NCBI RefSeq assembly: GCF_028746185.1
Contig: NZ_JAQIVH010000027.1
Span: 124,001 to 188,000 of the forward strand
Length of the DNA stretch: 64,000 nucleotides
Reading direction: 5' to 3'
From: Paenibacillus_E qinlingensis
Lineage (GTDB): Bacteria > Bacillota > Bacilli > Paenibacillales > NBRC-103111
Positions within the stretch are counted from its first letter, which is position 1, and each line of letters begins with the position of its first letter. Shown here in pieces: positions 26,201-34,986 of this stretch. The translations under genes were made by a program, and so were the position numbers. Below the pieces are notes generated by a model. That model had not been told where the DNA came from, did no database searches, and saw nothing but the letters and a program-made list of their open reading frames with translations.

Positions 26201-27244
26201 ATGGATAAAATTTGGATGCAAGGCGCTCGTTTTCTGATTATCGACGATCAGGCTTACAATATCAGCCTGTTGGAGCGAATACTGAGCCGTGCAGGTTTTT
26301 CCAATTTACACTGTACAACGGATCCCAGACAGCTAGAATCCTTATTTGAAGAGATTAAACCTGACATTATTTTATTGGATCTACATATGCCTGACGTGGA
26401 TGGATTCGCTGCTTTGAAGCTGCTCCGGGAACGGGTAGAGGAAGGTCATTTTTTGCCGATCTTAGTGCTTACTGCCGATGTGACGCAGGAGGCCAAGAAG
26501 GAAGCCCTGCATTTGGGGGCTCATGATTTCCTCACGAAGCCTTTAGATAAAACAGAAGTTGTCTTACGGATCAAAAACTTGTTGAAAACACGATTCTATC
26601 ATTTGCAGCTGCAGGACCAGAATCAGTTGTTAGAGCTGCGCGTACAGGAACGGACGGTTAAACTAGAGCAGGCGAAGCTGGAAATCCTGCAACTATTGGG
26701 GCGAACTTCGGAATTCCGAGATGATCAGACGGGGCAGCATACGCAGCGCGTGGGTCAAATGGCGAAGGAGATTGCTTCCTCGCTGGGTTTATCGGATCAC
26801 GAAGCATCGTTGATTGAACGAGCTACACCTTTACATGATCTCGGAAAGCTAGGCATACCGGATGATATATTATTGAAGCCAGGAAGATTCAGTCCTGAAG
26901 AATTCGAGCAGATGAAAACACATACGACAATTGGTGCAAGTATCCTCGAGGGGAGTCAATTCCCGGATTTGCAGTTAGCCCATACGATTGCCTTAACGCA
27001 TCATGAGAAGTGGGACGGTACAGGGTATCCGAACGGATTAAGGGGAGAAGAAATTCCACTTGCAGGGCGCATTGTGGCACTTGCTGACTTTTATGATGCC
27101 TTGACGCACGAACGTCCCTATAAACGGGCATGGTCCACCGAGGAAGCTTTGACGGAAATTCAGAAGCAGCGTGGTTTTCATTTTGATCCCCAAGTGGTGG
27201 ATGCCTTCATGCACATCGTACGTAAAGAGATTTACTCTATATAG
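26201..27244 (+). CDS. Response regulator with HD-GYP c-di-GMP phosphodiesterase domain
   Basis: A 347-residue protein: receiver domain (residues ~10-125, phosphoacceptor Asp60 in ILLDLHMPDVDG), a coiled linker, and an HD-GYP domain with HD at 212-213 (LHDLGKLGIP), HH at 267-268 and an intact GYP (WDGTGYPNGL, 275-277). HD-GYP enzymes hydrolyse c-di-GMP; the key residues are present, so it is probably active. It is the first gene of a four-gene operon with an H-NOX sensor 19 bp downstream and a hybrid kinase, so phosphorylation by that kinase is likely. Confidence 0.93.
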   Translation: MDKIWMQGARFLIIDDQAYNISLLERILSRAGFSNLHCTTDPRQLESLFEEIKPDIILLDLHMPDVDGFAALKLLRERVEEGHFLPILVLTADVTQEAKKEALHLGAHDFLTKPLDKTEVVLRIKNLLKTRFYHLQLQDQNQLLELRVQERTVKLEQAKLEILQLLGRTSEFRDDQTGQHTQRVGQMAKEIASSLGLSDHEASLIERATPLHDLGKLGIPDDILLKPGRFSPEEFEQMKTHTTIGASILEGSQFPDLQLAHTIALTHHEKWDGTGYPNGLRGEEIPLAGRIVALADFYDALTHERPYKRAWSTEEALTEIQKQRGFHFDPQVVDAFMHIVRKEIYSI

Positions 27245-27263
27245 AAAATGGGAGCGTGTTACG

Positions 27264-27818
27264 ATGAAAGGCATGGTTTTTACTTCTTTTCTTGAAATGG
27301 TCGAAAATAAATTTTCTTTAAGCATCGTGGATCAAATTATTGAAGGATCGGATTTACCTTCAGGCGGGAGCTACACCTCTGTGGGCACTTATCATCATGG
27401 TGAAATGATTCAGCTTATCGTGCAGTTAAGCCAGCGGACAAGCATCCCTGTTACCGATTTGATTATTACTTTCGGTGAATATTTGTTTACCCAACTCATC
27501 GAGCTGCACCCACAATTTCTGCAAGAAAATAGCACGGTATTTAGCTTTTTGCAAAAGGTGGACAGCTATATTCACGTTGAAGTTCGTAAGCTCTATCCGG
27601 GCGCTGAGCTGCCTGCGTTCGAATATGACACGTCCATAGAAGGGACGCTGATCATGATTTACCGATCCTCGCGACCGTTTGCGGATTTGGCTGAAGGGCT
27701 GATTAACGGATGCATTCAGCACTATGGTGAGGCGATTCACGTGGTACGCGAGAACTTGGAGGAAGGAACCGCGGCACGGTTTATTTTGTCGAAAGCGTCG
27801 GAAGCGGAAGTGAAATGA
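27264..27818 (+). CDS. H-NOX (HNOB) haem nitric oxide/oxygen sensor
   Basis: A 184-residue stand-alone H-NOX domain. Seen: the start MKGMVFTSFLEMVE, the proximal haem ligand His104 in SYIHVEVRKLYPGAELP, and the haem-propionate-binding YxSxR motif Y133-R-S-S-R137. H-NOX proteins bind NO and regulate a partner kinase or cyclase. ATG 27264 has GGGAG 9 bp upstream; a longer frame from 27171 overlaps the HD-GYP gene and lacks the family start. The next gene, a hybrid kinase, begins 1 bp after the stop, the typical H-NOX/kinase pairing. Confidence 0.92.
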   Translation: MKGMVFTSFLEMVENKFSLSIVDQIIEGSDLPSGGSYTSVGTYHHGEMIQLIVQLSQRTSIPVTDLIITFGEYLFTQLIELHPQFLQENSTVFSFLQKVDSYIHVEVRKLYPGAELPAFEYDTSIEGTLIMIYRSSRPFADLAEGLINGCIQHYGEAIHVVRENLEEGTAARFILSKASEAEVK

Positions 27819-27819
27819 T

Positions 27820-29577
27820 ATGCAGGAGATATCCGAAATTGATGTTCTTCGAAGACAGTTAGAACGGGAGAAGAAAGCACGGAAGGCAGCCGAACAGATC
27901 GCCGAGGAGAAGACACGGGAGATTTACTACGTGAATCAAGAGTTGATGCAGTTAAACGATCAATTGGAGGAATTAGTCAAGGAGCGTACAGCGGAGCTCT
28001 CCAAAGCACGTGATGAGGCGATCGAGGCCAATCAGATCAAAAGTCAGTTCCTCGCCAATATGAGCCATGAGCTGCGTACACCGCTGAATGCGATCATTGG
28101 CTATAGTGAGATGCTCAAAGAAGATGCTGAGGATATGAATGAGCCCGCATTTGCAGATGACTTGGGCAAAATTCATAACGCCGGCAAGCATCTATTGACA
28201 CTCATTAATGATATTCTGGATCTCTCCAAGATCGAATCGGGTAAGATGGATATGTATCTAGAAGTCTGTGATATCCCCACTTTGATTCGCAATGTGCTGA
28301 CGACCGTCAATCCGCTTATAGAGGCAGGCGGCAACCGTTTGGAGGTTGCTTTTCCCGAAGGAGAGATACGAACAGATATCACGAAGTTGATGCAGATTCT
28401 CTTCAATTTGTTGAGCAATGCCGGTAAGTTTACAAAGGATGGCACAATCTGGCTGACTGCTGGTTACGAGATGGTTAATCGGCGATCTGGCATTAGCTTT
28501 AGTATTCAGGATACAGGGATTGGGATGACTGGGGAACAGATGACACATTTATTCCAAGCTTTTAAACAGGCTGATTCCTCGACAACGAGAAAATACGGAG
28601 GAACGGGACTTGGACTTGCGATCTCTCAGAAGCTGTGCCAAATGATGGGCGGCCACATCAGCGTGGATAGTGTATATGGTCAAGGTACAACATTTACCGC
28701 TTGGTTGCCTTTGCAGGAGAATCAGGTGGGTAGAAGCCTTGATGAAGTGATGGAGAGCAGTCCGCTCGATATTCAAAGCAATCGCACGGTATTGGTCATT
28801 GACGATGATCCAGCTGTGCTGCAACTGATGCAGCGTTTTCTCAGTAAAGAAGGTTGTACAGTTGCTTTGGCCCAAAATGGTGAAGAAGGCATTCGACTAG
28901 CTAGAGAGCTGCGTCCTACCTTGATATCCCTCGACGTCCTTATGCCGGGGATGGATGGTTGGGCCGTGCTGACGACGCTCAAGAACGATCCGGAACTATC
29001 CGGTATCCCCGTTATCATGATGTCGATGACCGATGACAAGAATACAGGCTATGCACTGGGGGCGGCAGAGTTCCTGACCAAACCAGTTTATATTGATAAA
29101 TTAATCTCTGTGTTGGATAAGCATATCCCTGAGCGTCAAACCAATGCCGTACTTGTCATTGAGGATGATGTGACCACAAGTCACATGATGACGCAAATGT
29201 TGGAAAGGGAAGGCTTCAAGGTCTCGAAGGCGAAGGATGGTCGCGTGGCTTTGAGTATGATGTCTCAAGCGCTTCCGCAATTAATCTTGCTCGATTTAAT
29301 GATGCCGGGCATGGATGGTTTCGAGTTCGTTACGGAGCTGCGCAAACGTGAGGAGTGGCAATGGATTCCGATTGTCGTTGTGACGGCGAAGGATATTGCT
29401 TCCGAGGACCGGATGCGACTGAATGGTTATGTGAAAAACATTATCCAAAAAGGAAGCTTTAAACGCGAATCGTTGCTGCAGGAAATCCGCAGCCTTATGG
29501 CAAGTGCGATGAATGAGCATAGCAATGGGGATCAGGCCTGTATTCGACGTAAAGAGGAAGCGGACGACCATGTCTAA
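27820..29577 (+). CDS. Hybrid histidine kinase, H-NOX-associated
   Basis: A 585-residue soluble protein: N-terminal coiled coil (1-62, no membrane segment, no PAS), HisKA with His83 in ANMSHELRTPLNAIIG, HATPase_c with GGTGLGLAISQKL, then two receiver domains with phosphoacceptors Asp372 (SLDVLMPGMDG) and Asp492 (LLDLMMPGMDG). With no sensor domain of its own it must get its signal from a partner, most simply the H-NOX protein encoded 1 bp upstream. It overlaps the next receiver gene by 8 bp. This matches the H-NOX/HnoK logic described in proteobacteria, though HnoK there is not a dual-receiver hybrid. Confidence 0.92.
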   Translation: MQEISEIDVLRRQLEREKKARKAAEQIAEEKTREIYYVNQELMQLNDQLEELVKERTAELSKARDEAIEANQIKSQFLANMSHELRTPLNAIIGYSEMLKEDAEDMNEPAFADDLGKIHNAGKHLLTLINDILDLSKIESGKMDMYLEVCDIPTLIRNVLTTVNPLIEAGGNRLEVAFPEGEIRTDITKLMQILFNLLSNAGKFTKDGTIWLTAGYEMVNRRSGISFSIQDTGIGMTGEQMTHLFQAFKQADSSTTRKYGGTGLGLAISQKLCQMMGGHISVDSVYGQGTTFTAWLPLQENQVGRSLDEVMESSPLDIQSNRTVLVIDDDPAVLQLMQRFLSKEGCTVALAQNGEEGIRLARELRPTLISLDVLMPGMDGWAVLTTLKNDPELSGIPVIMMSMTDDKNTGYALGAAEFLTKPVYIDKLISVLDKHIPERQTNAVLVIEDDVTTSHMMTQMLEREGFKVSKAKDGRVALSMMSQALPQLILLDLMMPGMDGFEFVTELRKREEWQWIPIVVVTAKDIASEDRMRLNGYVKNIIQKGSFKRESLLQEIRSLMASAMNEHSNGDQACIRRKEEADDHV

Positions 29578-29932
29578 AATTTTATTAGTGGAAGATAACG
29601 AAATGAATCGTGATATGCTGTCCCGCCGTTTAATCCGCAAAGGCTTCGAAGTCATTATGGCGACAGATGGACAGCAAGGTGTTGATGCAGCACGGACCGA
29701 GATGCCAGCCCTTATTCTTATGGATATGAGTCTTCCTGTCCTGGATGGCTGGCAAGCGACTCGAGTGCTTAAAGCCTCGCCGGAGACGCGGGGCATCCCC
29801 ATTATCGCGCTAACCGCTCATGCCATGGCAGCCGATCGGGAGATGGCTTTTGATGCAGGTTGCGATGATTTTGATACGAAGCCGGTTGATTGGAATCGGC
29901 TGTTGGAGAAGATTGAGTCCTTTTTGAAATAG
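29570..29932 (+). CDS. Single-domain response regulator (receiver)
   Basis: A 120-residue CheY/Spo0F-type receiver: VEDNEMNRDML acidic pair, phosphoacceptor Asp52 (LILMDMSLPVLDG), switch Thr in IIALTAHAM and the Lys of FDTKPV. It has no output domain. It overlaps the hybrid kinase by 8 bp and is the last gene of the operon, so it is probably a shuttle or phosphate sink between the kinase and the HD-GYP regulator. ATG 29570 has GAGG 12 bp upstream. Confidence 0.92.
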   Translation: MSKILLVEDNEMNRDMLSRRLIRKGFEVIMATDGQQGVDAARTEMPALILMDMSLPVLDGWQATRVLKASPETRGIPIIALTAHAMAADREMAFDAGCDDFDTKPVDWNRLLEKIESFLK

Positions 29933-29966
29933 ATCACCGCTTGAAACCGTAATCCTCATGTATCGT

Positions 29967-30013
29967 AAACAAGCCCTTCCCGTCATCCATCGGATGTTCG
30001 AGAAGAGCTTGTT
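29967..30013. terminator. Terminator after the H-NOX operon
   Basis: AACAAGC (29968-29974) / GCTTGTT (30007-30013), with an inner CATCC-ATC-GGATG stem nearly identical to the core of the argH terminator. T-rich bases follow. Confidence 0.7.
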
Positions 30014-30030
30014 CTCTTTAGTTGTTGTCT

Positions 30031-30666
30031 TTATGATGTAATTTTAGTTAGTCTGTCCGCATTCAGAAAATCATAGAATACCGATCTCGCCGTATTGTAG
30101 TAAGTACCAAGCCATAATGCTCCAATAAATAAAGTAAATGGAACTAATAGTGCCCAGCCTATAAAACTAAGTGCTAAACAAAAATATTTCCACTTGTACC
30201 CTTTCATCATCTCCGCACTAACTCGAATGGCTTTCGATGAAGACAGTTCTGGATTATCGATCTTTACATATATTGCCTGTGAATATCGTAAGGAAGCAAT
30301 GATACCCGGAATGATAAATAGCAGTGTCCAAGCCAATATTTTAAGTCCCATTAGTAAAGTTAATTTGAAAAATGGCCAGTAATTTCTAATTGCAAATGAG
30401 AAAGAATCGGCGTACCCAAGTTTCTGTTGTCTAGCTAAATGAAGGAAGTACGTTGATACAATTGTGGATATAACAACGGACAGGAGGATGGAGCCTAAAC
30501 TAAACAAGATAGATAAAACGTAATGCTCACCGTCTTCAGTTAAACTACTGCCGATCCCAAAAGGGATTGTGATTAGAAGGGTAATCAGATACAACCCAAC
30601 GGCCGCGAACCAATTCCCCTGTAATGCTTGTCTTGCTTCTTCTCGAATTTCTCTACTTTTTTTCAA
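30031..30666 (-). CDS. DUF975 family integral membrane protein
   Basis: About 211 residues from a TTG start at 30666, preceded on its strand by AGAGGGG; the first residues (KKSREIREEARQALQGNW) are the usual DUF975 N-terminus. A longer frame upstream starts with a non-homologous stretch. Four to five hydrophobic segments follow, including LYLITLLITIPFGIG and KILAWTLLFIIPGIIASLRY. Function unknown; related proteins are membrane proteins of Gram-positives. It appears monocistronic. Confidence 0.8.
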   Translation of the reverse strand: MKKSREIREEARQALQGNWFAAVGLYLITLLITIPFGIGSSLTEDGEHYVLSILFSLGSILLSVVISTIVSTYFLHLARQQKLGYADSFSFAIRNYWPFFKLTLLMGLKILAWTLLFIIPGIIASLRYSQAIYVKIDNPELSSSKAIRVSAEMMKGYKWKYFCLALSFIGWALLVPFTLFIGALWLGTYYNTARSVFYDFLNADRLTKITS

Positions 30667-30806
30667 TGTTGCCCCTCTTCTCTCTTTTGTTATACAGCAT
30701 TTTTTACTATTGGATAAATATGGGAAGTTGCTGTATAATTTTGTATATTCGGGGCAATGCGACTTAATTCCTTCTTCTTCGACAAAAATTTTCAAAATCT
30801 CAAAAA

Positions 30807-30851
30807 AGAGGCCATCTCTGAAGGTCTACTTCGACCTAAGAGACAGCCTCT
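30807..30851 (-). terminator. Terminator after the DUF4097 gene
   Basis: On the minus strand AGAGGCT...TCTCT pairs with AGAGA...GGCCTCT around AGGTCGAAGTAGACCT, followed by TTTTTTGAG. Confidence 0.85.
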
Positions 30852-30855
30852 GGAT

Positions 30856-31746
30856 TTATCTACCTTTAACCTCTACATAGCCTGTATCTGTCCGTACTGT
30901 AACTTTTTTGCTGCCATTGCCAATAGAACCTTTGGCTTCATTTCGGCTGGCTCGTTGTTGAACGCTCACACCTGGTACATCCAGCGTAGCGCTGCCTGTA
31001 TCTGTGCGTAGATCGAAGCTTGCATCTGTAGGTGCAGAATCTAGCTGTATGCGAACTGTTCCCGTGTCCGATTCAGCGGTAACTGTATCACCGAGCTCAC
31101 GAAGCTTCGCTGTGATGGTACCTGTATCGGTTTTGAGCTTCACATTGCCCTGCCCGTCGTTGAGATGAATACTGCCTGTGTCGGTTTGCAGATTCAATGT
31201 TTTTCCTTCATAACGGTCAACTGTAATCGTTCCTGTATCCGCACTAGCAGTCAGCTTCTCAGCTTTTACTTCCTTGAAGTTGATGCTGCCCGTATCCGTT
31301 CTGACCGTAATGGCCTTGTAAAGTTTGTCGGGCAAACTGACTTCTGTCCGCAAACGAAGGCTTTGACCGCTGAATAAGCTTTTGAATTCTGTGAGGTCAA
31401 ATCCGAAATCAATGTGATTTTTTCTATTCGTACAGACATCGACTCGCCATGTATTTGAACCTTCTGTCACGGCTTCGATCGTACAATTCTGATCATTCTC
31501 GGATCGAGCAGCGCCGACTAAATGAACGCTGATTTCATCTGAATTGCTAGGAACAAAAGTAATGCCTGAGATATCATTTTCAATAATTAATGTATCGATA
31601 TTGGCTGCGGCTATTTTTTTCTCGATATCAATGTTTGCGACACCTGTATCCAAGTCTAAGGATTGGAAAGACACGGCAGCTCCAATCAGGCCTATTGCCA
31701 GGCAGATAAAGCCGGTCACTAAGAAAAATTTCACTTTACGTTGCAT
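30856..31746 (-). CDS. DUF4097 beta-solenoid-like envelope protein
   Basis: A 296-residue protein with an N-terminal membrane anchor (FFLVTGFICLAIGLIGAAVSF) and repeated DTGSI/DTGTI units about every 18-20 residues from residue ~150, the hallmark of the DUF4097 repeat (LiaG/YvlB type). Such proteins lie in envelope-stress loci and are thought to face outside the membrane. It follows the DUF1700 gene by 3 bp, the usual DUF1700-DUF4097 pair. Biochemical role unknown. Confidence 0.85.
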   Translation of the reverse strand: MQRKVKFFLVTGFICLAIGLIGAAVSFQSLDLDTGVANIDIEKKIAAANIDTLIIENDISGITFVPSNSDEISVHLVGAARSENDQNCTIEAVTEGSNTWRVDVCTNRKNHIDFGFDLTEFKSLFSGQSLRLRTEVSLPDKLYKAITVRTDTGSINFKEVKAEKLTASADTGTITVDRYEGKTLNLQTDTGSIHLNDGQGNVKLKTDTGTITAKLRELGDTVTAESDTGTVRIQLDSAPTDASFDLRTDTGSATLDVPGVSVQQRASRNEAKGSIGNGSKKVTVRTDTGYVEVKGR

Positions 31747-31749
31747 GGC

Positions 31750-32535
31750 TTATGCCCCCTTAATCAATTTGGCGTTGAATTGGATGTACTTCCAGCTAAG
31801 TTTGAAAAACTGCTTAAGCAGCCAAGTGCTAAGCGTTGTGATGATGATGCCTAAGCCAAAGCAGGCAAGCAGTGTAAAGGAAATGAATTGGAAGTCACTC
31901 CCCGATGTTCCCGCTAAGCTGGTAAGCACGCCAATAACAGGTGCAATTAGCAGAGCGAATCCGGCAGCGAAAAACCCAATCAAAGCTGCACAAATCCCAA
32001 CCCACGGACCTACAACGAATACGAGATTAAAGAAACCAAGCATAATCGAAATAATGATCGCCTTTATCCCGCTTTCCGGCTTTGCTGTCGGATAGGGAGG
32101 CGGGTAGGGTGTATTATACACAGGTGGGTAATTCAGCTGAGGTGGCTGTGTGTAGGCAGGCGGTACCCAAGATTCTGGGGCTTGTACGGGAATTTTTGGT
32201 CCGACAGCCGGATCGGGCTGCTTTACATACGGGATAGTTGTCTCTCCAAGCTCCTCATTCGAATAAGGCAGTTCCTCAACTTGTATCGCTTCAACATCAA
32301 ACTCATCTAGGGGACGTTTAGCAACCTCCTCTTTAATAGGTGGCGACTCTTTCTGTGCATCCCAGTTTGGTACTCGCGGATAACCGAGAGACTGTGAAAC
32401 CTCGTCTTCATGCTTGCCGTTTTCAACGGCTTTTTGAAATAATTCTTCATACACTTTTAATATATTTTGGCGCTCCTTCTCGGGAAGTCCGCGCAGACGA
32501 TAGTTTAATTCTTTGAAATAATCCACTTTGCTCAT
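31750..32535 (-). CDS. DUF1700 family membrane protein
   Basis: A 261-residue protein. The N-terminus (KVDYFKELNYRLRGLPEKERQNILKVYEELF) is the DUF1700/HAAS helical motif; a Pro/Tyr-rich linker (~120-160) leads to three to four hydrophobic segments. It is encoded 3 bp before the DUF4097 gene. HAAS-domain genes are normally next to a PadR regulator; none is visible here. It probably acts with the DUF4097 protein in envelope-stress response; this is inference. Confidence 0.82.
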   Translation of the reverse strand: MSKVDYFKELNYRLRGLPEKERQNILKVYEELFQKAVENGKHEDEVSQSLGYPRVPNWDAQKESPPIKEEVAKRPLDEFDVEAIQVEELPYSNEELGETTIPYVKQPDPAVGPKIPVQAPESWVPPAYTQPPQLNYPPVYNTPYPPPYPTAKPESGIKAIIISIMLGFFNLVFVVGPWVGICAALIGFFAAGFALLIAPVIGVLTSLAGTSGSDFQFISFTLLACFGLGIIITTLSTWLLKQFFKLSWKYIQFNAKLIKGA

Positions 32536-32580
32536 CGTTATGCCTCCTTCAATACTCTTTCGATAGTCTTATCATAAAAG

Positions 32581-32619
32581 AAAAAAGTCATAATGACGTA
32601 GTAACTACAGTCACATGAC
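32581..32619 (-). terminator. Terminator after the VanW-family gene
   Basis: On the minus strand GTCATGTGAC (plus 32610-32619) pairs with GTCATTATGAC (plus 32587-32597), followed by TTTTTT. Confidence 0.65.
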
Positions 32620-32648
32620 CTTCATGATTTCATCACAATTATTGTGTA

Positions 32649-34082
32649 TCATTGGACAGCAAGCGTACTTACGCCATCTTCCACCACGGGCTGCTTAGGT
32701 GCTAGGTCCTCTGTTTGGAGATCTTTACGGTTGGCCGCGATGACGGAAGGCACAGGTGAATACTGATCCTTCGAGATTAACTCTTTACTCACGATTGTGC
32801 CGTTTTCTCGTTTGGTTCGATAGGTCTCAACCTTGTAACCCACCTTTCCCGTGCTGATTGGGCGTTCTAACCCTCGGCTCAAGCTCGGATTGTTCACATA
32901 TTTAACGGGGGGCTGAATTGTTTCTACGACCTTGGACTCAATGTCATAGGTGATAGTTGGTGTTTGATGCCCAAAAAGTTTTACGGTCACCGTTGAATCC
33001 GTTGTTATGGTACGTATCCAAATGTAGCTACTGGTATTGTTACGAAATTTGAAATTAATATAACCGCTTGCGAATGTCGCATCTTGCCCGAGAGGGACGT
33101 AACTGACTGGGAGAGAGTGATTACGTCGTTCTACGATTTCAAGACCGCTGCGCAAAACGGCATTATAGAGCGTTGTGGACACTTGGCATATGCCGCCGCC
33201 GATTCCTGGGACGAGACTCCCATTCAGAATAACCGGGGCTTCTTTGTAACCAAATTTGGCTTCTGTTTGAGCAATGATCTTACTGTAATCAAAAGTGTCG
33301 CCCGGTGCCATCAAGTAATCCTGAATGGACGTAGCGGTTGCTCGTATATTGTGAACCCGTCCTTCACCCGATTGGGGGAACGAGGTCGTGAATTCGGAAA
33401 TTTTGCCATCGATGCCTTGCTGCTTCAAGGATGCTATTGTGACAGAGGGGCTCAGCTCGTAAATGGGCAATGAGAGCCCGAGTGGTGCGGTATGCGTGAG
33501 AGTACCCAAACTAGGGGCGATGCTTTGCAACTGCTCCTGCAAGTGCGCGGTATCGATGCGCAGCACGTTTCGCTCGGGTTCGTAAGTAACCTGATCTTGA
33601 GGTTTGAGGATACGCTTGGCGGCAACAGGCTGTTTCGTATATAGCTCTTTCCAAGTATCTTTTACAGTAGCCGTAAGCCCCGCGGGATCCACTGAGACAT
33701 TCAAAGGGATATTCGCATTTCGCAAGGTCCAGCGAGCTTTGGCACGTTCGAAGGGAGATCCGCTAGTTAATTGTTGGAGGGCTTGTGTAAGGAGGCTCTT
33801 GTCATAACGAATGCCTAATTGTCCTAGAGGTAATTCTTTGGCTGTAATTTCAGGGTAGGATGTGTGCAAAAGGACAGGGAACGCGGCTAATCGTTTCAGG
33901 CGCTGCTCGGATTCAGACTGAAATGTCGCATAGGTCATTCCACCCACACGCCAGTCAGCAATCGTGACATTCGCAGGGAGGGTAGATTGAGTTCCGTATA
34001 TGTAGAGTGCGGTGCCGCACGTGACGAACAAACCAAGAGCGAGCGAGAAATAGAGGATGGGGTTTCTGAATGAGCGTGTCAT
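32649..34082 (-). CDS. VanW family protein with peptidoglycan-binding-like and G5 domains
   Basis: About 477 residues from ATG 34082 (AAAGGAG 9 bp upstream). One N-terminal membrane segment (PILYFSLALGLFVTCGTALYIYG), two PG_binding_4-like repeats (~50-250), the VanW domain (FDYSKIIAQTEAKFGYKEAPVILNG, GIGGGICQVSTTLYNAVLRSGLEIVERRNHS) and a C-terminal G5-like segment. The protein should be anchored and face the wall. VanW was named from a vancomycin cluster, but its role is unknown. An in-frame extension to 34337 runs into the ftsE promoter and is not believed. Confidence 0.88.
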   Translation of the reverse strand: MTRSFRNPILYFSLALGLFVTCGTALYIYGTQSTLPANVTIADWRVGGMTYATFQSESEQRLKRLAAFPVLLHTSYPEITAKELPLGQLGIRYDKSLLTQALQQLTSGSPFERAKARWTLRNANIPLNVSVDPAGLTATVKDTWKELYTKQPVAAKRILKPQDQVTYEPERNVLRIDTAHLQEQLQSIAPSLGTLTHTAPLGLSLPIYELSPSVTIASLKQQGIDGKISEFTTSFPQSGEGRVHNIRATATSIQDYLMAPGDTFDYSKIIAQTEAKFGYKEAPVILNGSLVPGIGGGICQVSTTLYNAVLRSGLEIVERRNHSLPVSYVPLGQDATFASGYINFKFRNNTSSYIWIRTITTDSTVTVKLFGHQTPTITYDIESKVVETIQPPVKYVNNPSLSRGLERPISTGKVGYKVETYRTKRENGTIVSKELISKDQYSPVPSVIAANRKDLQTEDLAPKQPVVEDGVSTLAVQ

Positions 34083-34193
34083 GAAGAGCCACTCCTTTAC
34101 ATACGAATGTGATACGGCCTGTCTCTTTATATGTATCGATCTTGATGCTAATTTAGTACAGAATCCTGATTCGGCTAAAAGTTGTACAATGCA

Positions 34194-34202
34194 TGGTATA
34201 AT
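34194..34202 (+). promoter_or_regulatory. Extended -10 promoter upstream of ftsE
   Basis: TGGTATAAT is a perfect extended -10 about 100 bp before ftsE; no good -35 is seen at 17 bp. Confidence 0.45.
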
Positions 34203-34299
34203 GACGGTATTCCCCATGAATTTCCGAGAGGATTTAGAAGGATTTTCACCATTTGTGTCGAATGGATATAGGCTATCTATATAATTAGGATGTGATATT

Positions 34300-34986
34300 G
34301 TGATCGAAATGCAGGACGTATGGAAAACATACGCCAACGGGACTCATGCATTAAGAGGTATTAATGTAAAAGTGGACCGCAATGAGTTTGTCTATGTGGT
34401 TGGACCTTCAGGCGCAGGTAAATCTACTTTCATGAAGTTGATGTATAGAGAAGAAAGACCAACGAAAGGTCAAATTTTCGTTAATGGATTTAATTTAGAG
34501 AAACTTAAACAACGTAAAATTCCTTATGTACGTCGAAATATCGGCGTAATTTTCCAAGATTATCGCTTACTTCCGAAATTATCGATTTTTGAAAATATAG
34601 CTTTCGCCATGGAAGTTATTGAAGCTCCTAAGAAGCAAATCAAGAAACGCACCATGGAAGTTCTTGAGCTCGTGAAGCTGAAGGACAAGGCAAACTCTCT
34701 CCCATCGCAGTTATCCGGGGGCGAACAGCAGCGTGTTGCTATTGCCCGGGCAATAATAAACAGCCCTTCCGTCATTATCGCCGATGAACCGACAGGAAAT
34801 TTGGACCCTGAAACATCATGGGGCATTATGAAGTTGATGGAGGAAATTAATTTCCGCGGTACCACGATTGTTATGGCTACACACAACAAAGAAATCGTCA
34901 ATACGATGCGTAAGCGCGTGATTGCGATTGAGAATGGCCTTATTGCTCGCGATCAAATCCGGGGGGAATATGGCTATGAAGATTAG
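34300..34986 (+). CDS. ftsE: Cell division ATP-binding protein FtsE
   Basis: A 228-residue ABC ATPase: Walker A GPSGAGKST, Q-loop FQDYRLLP, signature LSGGEQQRVAIARAI, Walker B VIIADEPTGNLDP and the switch His in MATHNKE. With FtsX it couples ATP hydrolysis to extracellular activation of a murein hydrolase. GTG start at 34300 with weak AGGA 9 bp before. ftsX overlaps its end by 11 bp. Confidence 0.96.
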   Translation: MIEMQDVWKTYANGTHALRGINVKVDRNEFVYVVGPSGAGKSTFMKLMYREERPTKGQIFVNGFNLEKLKQRKIPYVRRNIGVIFQDYRLLPKLSIFENIAFAMEVIEAPKKQIKKRTMEVLELVKLKDKANSLPSQLSGGEQQRVAIARAIINSPSVIIADEPTGNLDPETSWGIMKLMEEINFRGTTIVMATHNKEIVNTMRKRVIAIENGLIARDQIRGEYGYED

